This document shows positions 17,700 through 25,411 of a DNA stretch of 64,000 nucleotides, piece by piece. Location: assembly GCA_963727285.1 (NCBI GenBank), contig CAVSFF010000009.1, positions 558,001-622,000 on the forward strand, given 5' to 3'. Position 1 is the stretch's first letter. The number at the start of each line of letters is the position of its first letter. The DNA is from CAITWD01 sp963727285. Lineage in GTDB: Bacteria; Actinomycetota; Thermoleophilia; Miltoncostaeales; Miltoncostaeaceae. The notes beneath the pieces are model-generated. The model worked only from the letters and a program-made list of their open reading frames with translations, was not told where the DNA came from and did not search any database. The position numbers and the translations under genes were made by a program.

Positions 17700-18059
17700 A
17701 TGGACATTCGCGCGCTCGACGACGCCACGCCCTTTGTCACCGCCGACGGCAGCTCGATCCGCAGCCTGCTCGATCGCACCACGGCCCCCGTGCGGCATCA
17801 AAGTCTGGCGGAGGCGACGATCGCCGCCGGCGCGGCGACGACACGGCACTACCATCGCTCCGCCGAGGAGATCTACTTCCTGATCTCCGGGCACGGCGAG
17901 ATCGAGATCGACTCGGAGCGCGCTCGGGTCGGCCCGGGCGACGCGATCCTGATTCCCGCGGGATCGTGGCACCAGATCACCGCCGACGCCGACGGGGATA
18001 TCCGGATGCTCTGCTGCTGCAGCCCCCCGTATTCCCATGACGACACCTACTTCGCCTGA
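17700..18059 (+). CDS. cupin domain-containing protein
   Basis: This single-domain cupin of 119 aa has motif 1 with TRHYHRSAEEIYFLISGHGEIEID (metal ligands in HYH..E) and motif 2 as GDAILIPAGSWHQI. Metal binding is expected; the ligand or activity is unknown. A run of cysteines (LCCCSPPY) near the C-terminus is unusual. Its last 23 bp overlap the start of the acetyltransferase gene, so the two are probably co-translated. Confidence 0.82.
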   Translation: MDIRALDDATPFVTADGSSIRSLLDRTTAPVRHQSLAEATIAAGAATTRHYHRSAEEIYFLISGHGEIEIDSERARVGPGDAILIPAGSWHQITADADGDIRMLCCCSPPYSHDDTYFA

Positions 18060-18603
18060 CCGGAGCGAGATCCGCGCGGGAGCCGTCACGCTCGTGCGCA
18101 TCGATCGCGAGCTCGCCCGGGCCATTCTCATCGCCCGGGCGCCCGACGGCGCCCGGTGGGCCGACGACTACCCGACCGACGGATCGCTGGCCTGCGCGGC
18201 CGCGGTCGTGGCGGCGAGCGAGGGCGGGCGGACGAGCCCGTTCGGCGCTTTTTGCATCGTGCGCCGGGACACGGACCTGACGATCGGCGACACGCTCTTC
18301 CACGGACCACCGGACGACCGCGGCACGGTCGACATCGGCTACGGGCTCGTCGCGTCGGCACGGGGCGTCGGCTTCGCCACGATCGCGGTGCGCGGGATGC
18401 TCGAATGGGCGTTTGCCCAGCCATCCGTCACGCGGGTCACGGCAAACACCACCGACGACAACGCCGCCTCGGTGCGCGTGATGGAACGGGCGGGGATGAC
18501 GATCAGTCACGGCCCGGGCGGACTCGTGCGTGGCGTGGCGATGCGTGAATTCTGGCGTCCGCCGCGTGCCGACCGTCCCGACGGTCCGGGCGCGGGCGAC
18601 TAG
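18037..18603 (+). CDS. GNAT-family N-acetyltransferase (RimJ-like)
   Basis: This 188-residue acetyltransferase with a GNAT pattern carries VDIGYGLVASARGVGFATIAVRGMLEWAF (acetyl-CoA-binding motif A) and VTANTTDDNAASVRVMERAGM (the NxxSxxVxEKxG motif of RimJ/RimL-type enzymes). The start at 18037 overlaps the cupin gene by 23 bp. The substrate is unknown. Confidence 0.82.
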   Translation: MTTPTSPDRSEIRAGAVTLVRIDRELARAILIARAPDGARWADDYPTDGSLACAAAVVAASEGGRTSPFGAFCIVRRDTDLTIGDTLFHGPPDDRGTVDIGYGLVASARGVGFATIAVRGMLEWAFAQPSVTRVTANTTDDNAASVRVMERAGMTISHGPGGLVRGVAMREFWRPPRADRPDGPGAGD

Positions 18604-18639
18604 GATGCGTGGGTCCTATCACCGCACCGAGGAGCCCGA

Positions 18640-19488
18640 GTGGCATCGCAGCTGATCCGGATCGGCCACAGCCCTGACCCCGACGACGCGTTCATGTTCT
18701 ACGCGCTCGCCAATGAACTGATCCCGATGGAGGGATTCCGGGTCGAGCACATTCTCCGGGATATCGAAACCCTGAACCGCTGGGCGGTCGAAGGCCGGCT
18801 CGAGGTCACCGCGATCTCGGTCCACGCCTACGCATACGTGTCCCAGCACTACCAACTGCTGCCGCACGGTGCGTCGATGGGCGAGAAGTACGGTCCGATG
18901 GTCGTCGCCCGCGAGGAGTTGGACCCGGCCACGCTGCCGTCGCTGCGCGTCGCCGTCCCCGGCGAATGGACGAGCGCCTTCCTCGAGCTGCAGCTCGCTG
19001 TCGGTCGCATCACCGACCCGGTGATCACGCCGTTTGACGAGATCCTCGATGTCGTCGCGGAGGGCAAGGTCGACGCCGGCCTGGTCATCCACGAGGGGCA
19101 GCTCACCTACCAGACCCAGGGCCTGGTCAACATCCTCGATCTTGGCCTCTGGTGGGACGAGCTCACGGGCGGTCTCCCGCTGCCGCTGGGCGCGAACGCG
19201 GTCCGCCGCGACGTCGGCGACGACGCCACGACACGTCGCCTGTCGCATCTGTTGCGCGACAGCATCGCGTACGCCCTCGACCATCGGAAGCCGGCGCTCG
19301 AACACGCCGAGCAATTCGGGCGCGGTCTGGACATGGACCTCGCCGACAAGTTCGTCGGCATGTACGTCAACGAGCGCACCCTCGACTATGGCGAGGACGG
19401 CCGGGCGGCGATCGACGAGCTGTTGCGCCGCGGCGCCGAGGCGGGCCTGTTGGCCGGCCCGGTTCCCGTCGACTTCATCGAGGACTGA
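18640..19488 (+). CDS. mqnD: 1,4-dihydroxy-6-naphthoate synthase, futalosine menaquinone pathway
   Basis: MqnD converts cyclic dehypoxanthinyl futalosine to 1,4-dihydroxy-6-naphthoate in the futalosine route to menaquinone. The 282-aa protein has the family's GHSPDPDDAFMFYAL N-terminus, ISVHAYAYVSQHY, GASMGEKYGPMVV, and VDAGLVIHEGQLTYQ with the catalytic-site His. It starts at GTG 18640. No other mqn gene is in the window. It is followed by two small-spaced genes of unknown function that may share its transcript. Confidence 0.88.
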   Translation: MASQLIRIGHSPDPDDAFMFYALANELIPMEGFRVEHILRDIETLNRWAVEGRLEVTAISVHAYAYVSQHYQLLPHGASMGEKYGPMVVAREELDPATLPSLRVAVPGEWTSAFLELQLAVGRITDPVITPFDEILDVVAEGKVDAGLVIHEGQLTYQTQGLVNILDLGLWWDELTGGLPLPLGANAVRRDVGDDATTRRLSHLLRDSIAYALDHRKPALEHAEQFGRGLDMDLADKFVGMYVNERTLDYGEDGRAAIDELLRRGAEAGLLAGPVPVDFIED

Positions 19489-19493
19489 CGCCA

Positions 19494-19928
19494 ATGGCCC
19501 AGCGGGACTGGGACGCCGAGATCGATCGGTGGACCGAGCGGTTCCGCGACGTACCGGACCCCCCGGAGCCGTTTGCGCGCGCGCTCCGGGAGGGCTGGGA
19601 CCCGGCCGAACGGGAACGGCTGGCCGCCGACGCCGACGCCTACGCCCGCCAGACCGAGGGCTTTCTCGCGCAGGTCGGAGCCGCCGGCTGGGACCTGGTC
19701 CGATTCGATGCGAAGTCCGGGAGCTGCGGCGTGTGTGCCAAGTACGTCGGCAAGGCCTATTCGCTGCGCGGCGACCACCCTCAGCTGCCGCCGCCGCCGC
19801 CGCTGCCGATCTGCCCGGCGTGCCGGCACACGCTCAACCTCCTGACGCCGTTCTTTTTGCAAAGCACGGGACTCGACGTCGATGACCTGGCCGACGAGGC
19901 ACAGCCCTTCGTCGACGGCGACACATGA
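19494..19928 (+). CDS. hypothetical Cys-rich protein with paired CxxC motifs
   Basis: This 144-residue protein lies 5 bp after mqnD. The N-terminal 70 residues are charged and helical. Residues 78-112 carry CGVC, then a loop with six consecutive prolines, then CPAC, an arrangement expected to bind zinc. I do not recognise the family. The end overlaps the following membrane gene by four bases (ATGA), so it is firmly part of an mqnD-containing unit. Confidence 0.7.
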   Translation: MAQRDWDAEIDRWTERFRDVPDPPEPFARALREGWDPAERERLAADADAYARQTEGFLAQVGAAGWDLVRFDAKSGSCGVCAKYVGKAYSLRGDHPQLPPPPPLPICPACRHTLNLLTPFFLQSTGLDVDDLADEAQPFVDGDT

Positions 19929-20707
19929 GCGAACGCTTCACACCGCCCCCGCCGGGGCCGCTCGGGCTCGGCGGCATCATGCGCGCCACGCTCACCCTCT
20001 ATCGGGCCGCGCCGCTGCCGTTCCTGCTGGTCGCGCTCGTGAGCACGATCCCGGCGACGGTGCTGCTGATCGGCAGCGAACTCGCCTACGGCGCGCCCGG
20101 CGGGCACGTGCAGGGGCTCGCCCAGCGGATCCTGCCCGTCCTGCCGGACCTGCTGCTGGGGCAGTTGTCGATCGCCGCATCGGCGGTGATGGTCATGCAC
20201 ATGTTCCACGGACTACCGCCCCGGGCGGGCATCGGCCTGGAGCGCGTCGGCGAGCACTTCTGGATGCTCGCCGCGGTCGTGCTGGTCACGTCGATCGGCA
20301 TCGCGATCGGGATCGTGGCGTTCGTGCTGCCGGCGATCTACCTGCTGGTCGTGTGGCTGTTCGCCCCGATGGTCACCGTCACCGAACAGCGGTCGCTCCG
20401 CGACGCCCTCGGACGCAGCGCGGCGGTGGTGCGCGGGCACTTCTGGTGGGTGCTCGGGAGCTGGCTGACGATCCAGGCCACGGTCGTGCTCGGCGCGCTG
20501 GTCATCACCGACCTGATCGACATACCCGTCAGCCTGACCAGCGGGACCCTGGCGGTCGTCCTGCGCGGGCTGGGCGCCTTCGTCGCGCTGACCCTGCTGA
20601 CGCCGGTCGCAAACGTCGGGGTGGTGATGATCTACATGGATCTGCGGGTGCGCGAGACCCCGCTCTGGCCCCTTCCGCCGATGCGATACACCGGGCGCGA
20701 GGACTGA
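19925..20707 (+). CDS. polytopic membrane protein (GPDPase-membrane-domain-like)
   Basis: This 260-residue protein has about six hydrophobic segments and resembles the membrane domain found in glycerophosphodiester phosphodiesterase-like and related uncharacterised proteins (PPPGPLGLGGIMRATLTLYR start; VWLFAPMVTVTEQRSLRDALGRSAAVVRGHFWW). No catalytic domain follows. The ATG start overlaps the preceding stop, pointing to coupled translation. The function is unknown. Confidence 0.72.
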   Translation: MSERFTPPPPGPLGLGGIMRATLTLYRAAPLPFLLVALVSTIPATVLLIGSELAYGAPGGHVQGLAQRILPVLPDLLLGQLSIAASAVMVMHMFHGLPPRAGIGLERVGEHFWMLAAVVLVTSIGIAIGIVAFVLPAIYLLVVWLFAPMVTVTEQRSLRDALGRSAAVVRGHFWWVLGSWLTIQATVVLGALVITDLIDIPVSLTSGTLAVVLRGLGAFVALTLLTPVANVGVVMIYMDLRVRETPLWPLPPMRYTGRED

Positions 20708-20776
20708 CCCCGCCGCGCGCGACGGTCCGGGATGTCGCCATCACATCTTCCGCGACCACTCTCATTCCCATAACAA

Positions 20777-20813
20777 TTGAGTGCGACAGTGCAGGCATGG
20801 CTACTGCACTCAA
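20777..20813 (+). promoter_or_regulatory. inverted repeat spanning the start codon of the Crp/Fnr gene
   Basis: Two nested inverted repeats lie here: TTGAGTGC (20777-20784) with GCACTCAA (20806-20813), and AGTGCAG (20788-20794) with CTGCACT (20804-20810). They surround the ATG at 20797. They could be an autoregulatory operator or alternative mRNA hairpins that mask the start. It is not a canonical Crp half-site (TGTGA). Confidence 0.4.
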
Positions 20814-21540
20814 AGCTGTTTCCCAGACGACCGCGACCCCGAGCCGTCCCCGGTTCGCCTCGCGGCTCAGCATTGCCCGTATGGACCTGTTCGCAGGATT
20901 GCCCGCAGCCGACCTCACGATGCTGGAGAACCGTCTCCCCGTCGTCCGGTGGCCGCGCAGCGGCGAGATTCCGGAGCCGCTGCTCCGCCTGGACCACCTG
21001 TTCGTGGTCCGCGCGGGTCGCATCGCGATCTTCGAGTCCACCGCCGCCGGACATGAGGTCATGACCGCGATTCTCGACGAGGGCAGCGTGTACTCGACGC
21101 TCGGCAGCGTCACGGAACCGATGATCGCCGCGCTTGAGGATTCGGCCGTCTCGCCCCTGTCGGGCCAGTCGCTCGAGGCCCTCATGTCGCGCTATCCGCG
21201 CCTGGGCCGCAACCTGGCCGAGGTCCTGTCCGACCGCACCTCCACGCTCAGCGAGACGGTCGCGCTGATCTCCGAGATGCGCGTCGAAGACCGGCTTCGG
21301 GCCCGACTGCACCAGCTCGCCGACCGCTTCGGCGTCGCGGCTCCGGAGGGCATCCAGCTGCGGCTGGACCTGACCCACGCCCAATGGGCCTCACTCGTCG
21401 GTGCCTCACGCGAGGCCGTGACCACGGGCTTTTCGAAGCTCCGCACGGCCGGTCAGATCACGATGGACGGGCGTGCGATCACGATCCCGTGGCAGGCGGT
21501 ACCGCCGGTCACCGAAACGCCGGTGGTCAAGGCCGCCTAG
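20797..21540 (+). CDS. Crp/Fnr-family transcriptional regulator
   Basis: This 247-residue regulator has an N-terminal cyclic-nucleotide-type sensor domain (about 28-140; LFAGLPAADLTMLENRL, FVVRAGRIAIFES), a dimerisation helix (145-175) and a C-terminal winged helix with THAQWASLVGASREAVTTGFSKLR. The sensor domain lacks a clear RxS/T phosphate-binding signature, so cAMP binding is doubtful. ATG 20797 is the first good start. A nested inverted repeat covers the start region. Confidence 0.85.
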   Translation: MATALKAVSQTTATPSRPRFASRLSIARMDLFAGLPAADLTMLENRLPVVRWPRSGEIPEPLLRLDHLFVVRAGRIAIFESTAAGHEVMTAILDEGSVYSTLGSVTEPMIAALEDSAVSPLSGQSLEALMSRYPRLGRNLAEVLSDRTSTLSETVALISEMRVEDRLRARLHQLADRFGVAAPEGIQLRLDLTHAQWASLVGASREAVTTGFSKLRTAGQITMDGRAITIPWQAVPPVTETPVVKAA

Positions 21541-21588
21541 GGGGTCCGTCTGCGCGGCCGGCAGCGGCCGCGCAGTACGCCGTTCTGC

Positions 21589-22080
21589 TCAGCCGCCCTG
21601 GGTCGCCTTGACCTGCGCGATCGCGGACCGCAAGGGCGCAAGATGGGCGACGACTGCGGCGGCATTGCCGGCGTGTGCCGCCGTGGTGATCTCCGACATC
21701 TGCAGCACGACCGTACCGAGCGGGGCGAGCACCGCCTGGCGCTGGGCGTCGAGGCGGCTGTCGTCGACCTCCTCCGCCGAGAGGCGCTTGAGTCCGAGCT
21801 GGGCTTGCTGAAAGGCGGACGTCAGTAGCGGCGCCGAGGCCTTGGCCTCGGCGCTCGTCAGCGACGGGCCATTCGCCCCGAGGTCATCGACAAAGGCCCG
21901 GACCGCCTGTGCGGTCGCGGCCGAATCGGCGAGAAACTGCTGCGGCCCGACCCGGGTCCCGGCCGGCAGCGTTGTCGTCGATGCCGGGATCGACGACGCT
22001 CCGCATCCGGCGACGGCCACGCAGACGGGCACCATGAGTGCCAGTCCGATGCGGACCCTGCCTGCCCTGCCGCCCGTCAC
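21589..22080 (-). CDS. putative lipoprotein
   Basis: This exported lipoprotein of about 163 aa starts at GTG 22080. A Lys/Arg n-region and hydrophobic core (LALMVPVCVAVAG) end in a lipobox VAGC, so the mature N-terminus would be Cys25 or thereabouts. The rest is helical (Ala/Gln/Leu-rich) with no recognised domain. It probably sits on the outer face of the membrane. Confidence 0.68.
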   Translation of the reverse strand: MTGGRAGRVRIGLALMVPVCVAVAGCGASSIPASTTTLPAGTRVGPQQFLADSAATAQAVRAFVDDLGANGPSLTSAEAKASAPLLTSAFQQAQLGLKRLSAEEVDDSRLDAQRQAVLAPLGTVVLQMSEITTAAHAGNAAAVVAHLAPLRSAIAQVKATQGG

Positions 22081-22122
22081 GCCACCACCTTCGTCGGATG
22101 CCTGCTGGCGCCATCTTCCCAT

Positions 22123-22149
22123 CCCATCAGGCCGTCCCGGCCTGATGGG
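22123..22149 (-). terminator. hairpin downstream of quinone-reductase gene
   Basis: A perfect 11-bp stem CCCATCAGGCC/GGCCTGATGGG with loop GTCCC lies 46 bp past the stop of the gene ending at 22195. It is a likely terminator without a U-tract, just before the lipoprotein gene. Confidence 0.5.
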
Positions 22150-22194
22150 CATCGTGCCAGGCCCGGCCGGGTCGCACGGCGGACCAGGGTCCGG

Positions 22195-23136
22195 CTACGG
22201 CACGAGCACGAGCTTGCCGGTGGCGTGGCCGGACTCGGCCAGCCGGTGGGCGTCAGCGGCGCGCTCGAACGGGAACGCCTCATGCACGATGGCGTGGAGC
22301 TTGCCCGCGGCGACCAGTTCGGCGATCTCGGCCATCTGGGCACCGTCCGGCCGCACCAGCATGTGGACACCCCGAACGCCATGCGCCTCGGCGTCCTCTT
22401 GCGGCAGCGGTCCGAGAATCGACACCATGACCCCACCCGGCCGGAGCACACCCCACGAGCGCTGACGGACCTCGCCGCCCTGACTCTCGAGCACGACGTC
22501 GACGTCGGACAGCACGTCGGCGAAGTCGCTGGTCGAGTAATCGATCGGGATGTCGACACCGAGATCCCGCAGGAGCTCCTGGTTTCCCGTCCCGGCCGTT
22601 CCGGCGACACGCGCACCCCGGGCCTTGGCAAGCTGCACGGCGATCGACCCGACGCCGCCGCCCGCTCCCTGCACGAGCACCAGCTGTCCGGCGGCAAGGC
22701 CTGCCAGCTCGAAAGCCTGGTGGGCGGTCAGCGCCGCCAGCGGCAGTGACGCCGCCTCGACGTGGGAGATGTTGCCCGGCTTGATCGCGACGTCGCCTGC
22801 GGGAACGGCAACGTACTCGCCGTACCCGCCGAGCGCCTTCGGGAACTTGCCGAGCCCGAACACCTCGTCGCCGACGGCGAACCCGTCCACTCCGTCACCG
22901 ACCGCCTCGACGGTGCCGGAGATGTCCCATCCCAGGATCACCGGAGGCTCGATGCCGCGACTCTTCATCAGGCCGCCGTTGCGGCGCGTCTTCCAGTCCA
23001 CCGGGTTGATGCCGGCGGCTGCGACCCGCACCAGCAGCTCACCGTCCCCGGCCTCCGGCCGCGGAATCTCCTCGAGGCGCAGCTCGTCGGGGTCGCCCCA
23101 TTCGTGGGTGACCAGCGCCCGCATGGTGCCCGGCAT
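22195..23136 (-). CDS. NADP-dependent oxidoreductase, quinone-reductase/zeta-crystallin type MDR
   Basis: This medium-chain dehydrogenase/reductase without zinc ligands (313 aa) probably reduces quinones or enones with NADPH. Typical stretches are MRALVTHEWGDPDELRLEEIPRPEAGDGELLVRV, AAGINPVDWK, GWDISGTVEAVGDGV and the Rossmann motif VQGAGGGVGSIAVQLAKARGARV. ATG 23136 follows a GGAAGAG RBS; ATG 23124 is four codons in. It is divergent from transketolase. Confidence 0.88.
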   Translation of the reverse strand: MPGTMRALVTHEWGDPDELRLEEIPRPEAGDGELLVRVAAAGINPVDWKTRRNGGLMKSRGIEPPVILGWDISGTVEAVGDGVDGFAVGDEVFGLGKFPKALGGYGEYVAVPAGDVAIKPGNISHVEAASLPLAALTAHQAFELAGLAAGQLVLVQGAGGGVGSIAVQLAKARGARVAGTAGTGNQELLRDLGVDIPIDYSTSDFADVLSDVDVVLESQGGEVRQRSWGVLRPGGVMVSILGPLPQEDAEAHGVRGVHMLVRPDGAQMAEIAELVAAGKLHAIVHEAFPFERAADAHRLAESGHATGKLVLVP

Positions 23137-23271
23137 CTCTTCCTCCGTGTCGATCAGCACTTGCCCGGGGAGCCTACCGCCCGGGCCCCGCGGATGGCCC
23201 GACCGGGACCGTGTCCGGACCTCGGCCGCTAGACTCTCGCGATCCGTCCAGAACGCGATCGAAAGGCGCGT

Positions 23272-25251
23272 GTGTCCGCCGAACTCGCCTCCGACCAGCT
23301 GGTCGTCACCACGATCCGCACCCTGTCCATCGACGCGGTCCAGCGCGCCAACAGCGGCCACCCCGGCGCGCCGATGGGGCTCGCCCCGGTGGCGTGGATG
23401 CTGTTCGGCCACCACCTGCGGTATGACCCGCTCGATCCGGAGTGGCCCAACCGCGACCGGTTCGTGTTGTCGGCGGGGCACGCGTCGGCGCTGCTGTATT
23501 CGCTGCTGCACCTCACCGGGTACGCCGTGTCCCTCGACGATCTCAAGAACTTCCGGCAATGGGACTCGTCGACGCCGGGGCACCCGGAGCGCGGCGACAC
23601 GCCCGGAGTCGAGGTCACGACCGGGCCGCTGGGCCAGGGCGTCGGTAATGCCGTCGGTCTCGCGCTGGCCGAAGCGGTCCTCGCAGCGCAGTTCAACCGC
23701 CCCGGTCATGAGATCGTCGACCACCGGACCTGGTTCGTGTGCGGCGATGGCGATCTGATGGAGGGCATCTCCTACGAGGCCGCCTCGTTCGCCGGCCACC
23801 TCGGGCTCGGCAAGCTGATCGGCATCTACGACCACAACTCGATCAGCCTCGACGGACCGACCTCGCTGTCGTTCTCCGACAACGTCCCCGAGCGCTTCGC
23901 CTCGGCGGGATGGCGCGTGCTGGAGATCGCCGACGGCAATGACCTGGCCGAGATCGACCGCGTGCTCGGCGAGGCGACCGTCTCCGACGGGCGACCGACC
24001 CTGATCATCGCGGCGACCCACATCGGCTTCGGCTCGCCGAACAAGCACGATTCCGCCGCCGCCCACGGCTCCGCATTGGGCGTCGACGAGGTTGCGGCCA
24101 CCAAGCGGGCCTACGGATGGCCCGAGGATGCCCAGTTCCTGGTGCCGGACGAGGTTGGCGCCTGGGCGGGCCACCTCCAGGCGCATGGCCGCACGCTGCG
24201 TGAGCAGTGGCAGTCCGCCTTTGCCGCCTATTCGACGGCCGAGCCCGCGGCGGCCGCGGACGCCACCCGCCGGCTGCGCCAGGAACTGCCGGCCGACTGG
24301 CGCGCGGACCTGCCGGAGTTCGCTCCCGGCGAATCCGTGGCGACCCGCTCCTCGGGCGGCAAGGCACTCAACGCGCTCGCGGCACGCATCCCCGAGCTGA
24401 TCCAGGGCGCCGCCGACCTGTCGAGCTCCACGAGCACGACGATCACCTCCAGCGGGGACATCGAGGCCGGGTCATTCGGTGGGCGCAACATCCGCTTCGG
24501 CGTGCGCGAACACGCGATGGCCGCGATCTCCAACGGACTCGCCGCCCATGGCGGGCTGCGCCCGGTGTGCTCCACCTTCATGATGTTCTCGGACTACATG
24601 AAAAACAGCATCCGGATGTCGTCCCTGATGCACCTTCCGGTGGTGTTCGTGTTCACCCACGATTCCGTGGGACTCGGCGAAGACGGTCCGACCCATCAGC
24701 CGGTCGAACACCTTGCGGCGCTGCGTGCGATCCCCGGCCTGGTCGTGATCCGCCCGGCCGATGCGACCGAAGCCACGCAGGCGTGGGAGATCGCCATGAC
24801 CCACACCACCAACCCGACCGCCCTGGTGTTCTCGCGCCAGGGGCTCCCGACGCTCGAGCACACGCCCGACGTCGCCCGCGGCGCATATGTCATCCGCGAC
24901 GGCGGCGACTGCATCCTGATGGCGACCGGCAGCGAGGTCCCGCTGGCACGGACCGCCGCGGAAGTGCTCGCCGACCGCGGGATCCAGGCGCGCGTGGTCA
25001 GCATGCCCAGCTGGGAGCTGTTCCTGGCCCAGCCGACCGAGTACCGCGACAGCGTGCTGCCGCCGACGATGACCCGCCGCATCAGCATCGAAGCCGGTGC
25101 GACGCTCGGTTGGCATCGGTTCGTCGGCCTGGACGGGCTGGCGATCGGCATCGACCGATTCGGCGCCTCCGCCCCGGGCGACATCGTCCTGGAGCGCCTC
25201 GGCATCTCGGTCGACGCGGTCGTCAAGGCCGCGACCGAGATGGTCGCATAA
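23272..25251 (+). CDS. tkt: transketolase
   Basis: Transketolase (659 aa) is a thiamine-diphosphate enzyme moving two-carbon ketol units in the non-oxidative pentose phosphate pathway. Visible are SGHPGAPMGLAP, LSAGHASALLYSLLHLTGY, the TPP/Mg motif CGDGDLMEGISYEA, YDHNSISLDG, and the pyrimidine-domain HDSVGLGEDGPTHQPVEHLAALR. The start is GTG 23272. It is followed by zwf and opcA on the same strand. Confidence 0.96.
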   Translation: MSAELASDQLVVTTIRTLSIDAVQRANSGHPGAPMGLAPVAWMLFGHHLRYDPLDPEWPNRDRFVLSAGHASALLYSLLHLTGYAVSLDDLKNFRQWDSSTPGHPERGDTPGVEVTTGPLGQGVGNAVGLALAEAVLAAQFNRPGHEIVDHRTWFVCGDGDLMEGISYEAASFAGHLGLGKLIGIYDHNSISLDGPTSLSFSDNVPERFASAGWRVLEIADGNDLAEIDRVLGEATVSDGRPTLIIAATHIGFGSPNKHDSAAAHGSALGVDEVAATKRAYGWPEDAQFLVPDEVGAWAGHLQAHGRTLREQWQSAFAAYSTAEPAAAADATRRLRQELPADWRADLPEFAPGESVATRSSGGKALNALAARIPELIQGAADLSSSTSTTITSSGDIEAGSFGGRNIRFGVREHAMAAISNGLAAHGGLRPVCSTFMMFSDYMKNSIRMSSLMHLPVVFVFTHDSVGLGEDGPTHQPVEHLAALRAIPGLVVIRPADATEATQAWEIAMTHTTNPTALVFSRQGLPTLEHTPDVARGAYVIRDGGDCILMATGSEVPLARTAAEVLADRGIQARVVSMPSWELFLAQPTEYRDSVLPPTMTRRISIEAGATLGWHRFVGLDGLAIGIDRFGASAPGDIVLERLGISVDAVVKAATEMVA

Positions 25252-25267
25252 GCGTCGACGCCATGCC

Positions 25268-25293
25268 GCACGGGCCCCGTCCGGGGCCCGTGC
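25268..25293 (+). terminator. hairpin after tkt
   Basis: A perfect 11-bp GC-rich stem (GCACGGGCCCC/GGGGCCCGTGC, loop GTCC) lies 17 bp after the tkt stop, with no U-tract. It may attenuate or separate tkt from zwf, whose start is 119 bp downstream. Confidence 0.55.
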
Positions 25294-25411
25294 ATGCGAA
25301 TCTAACGCCGACGACGATCCGCGCGGCCACGCCGCGCCGACCGGGAGACCACATGCGACGGGCGATGGTCGGAATCCTCACGACCCCCGACGCGCGTGGG
25401 GCGGTCGCCCC

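Noticed and set aside
22195..24186. Long minus-strand frame extending upstream of the quinone reductase across the transketolase start
   Set aside because: Only the part from 23136 downwards is homologous to the reductase; the extension is antisense to tkt.
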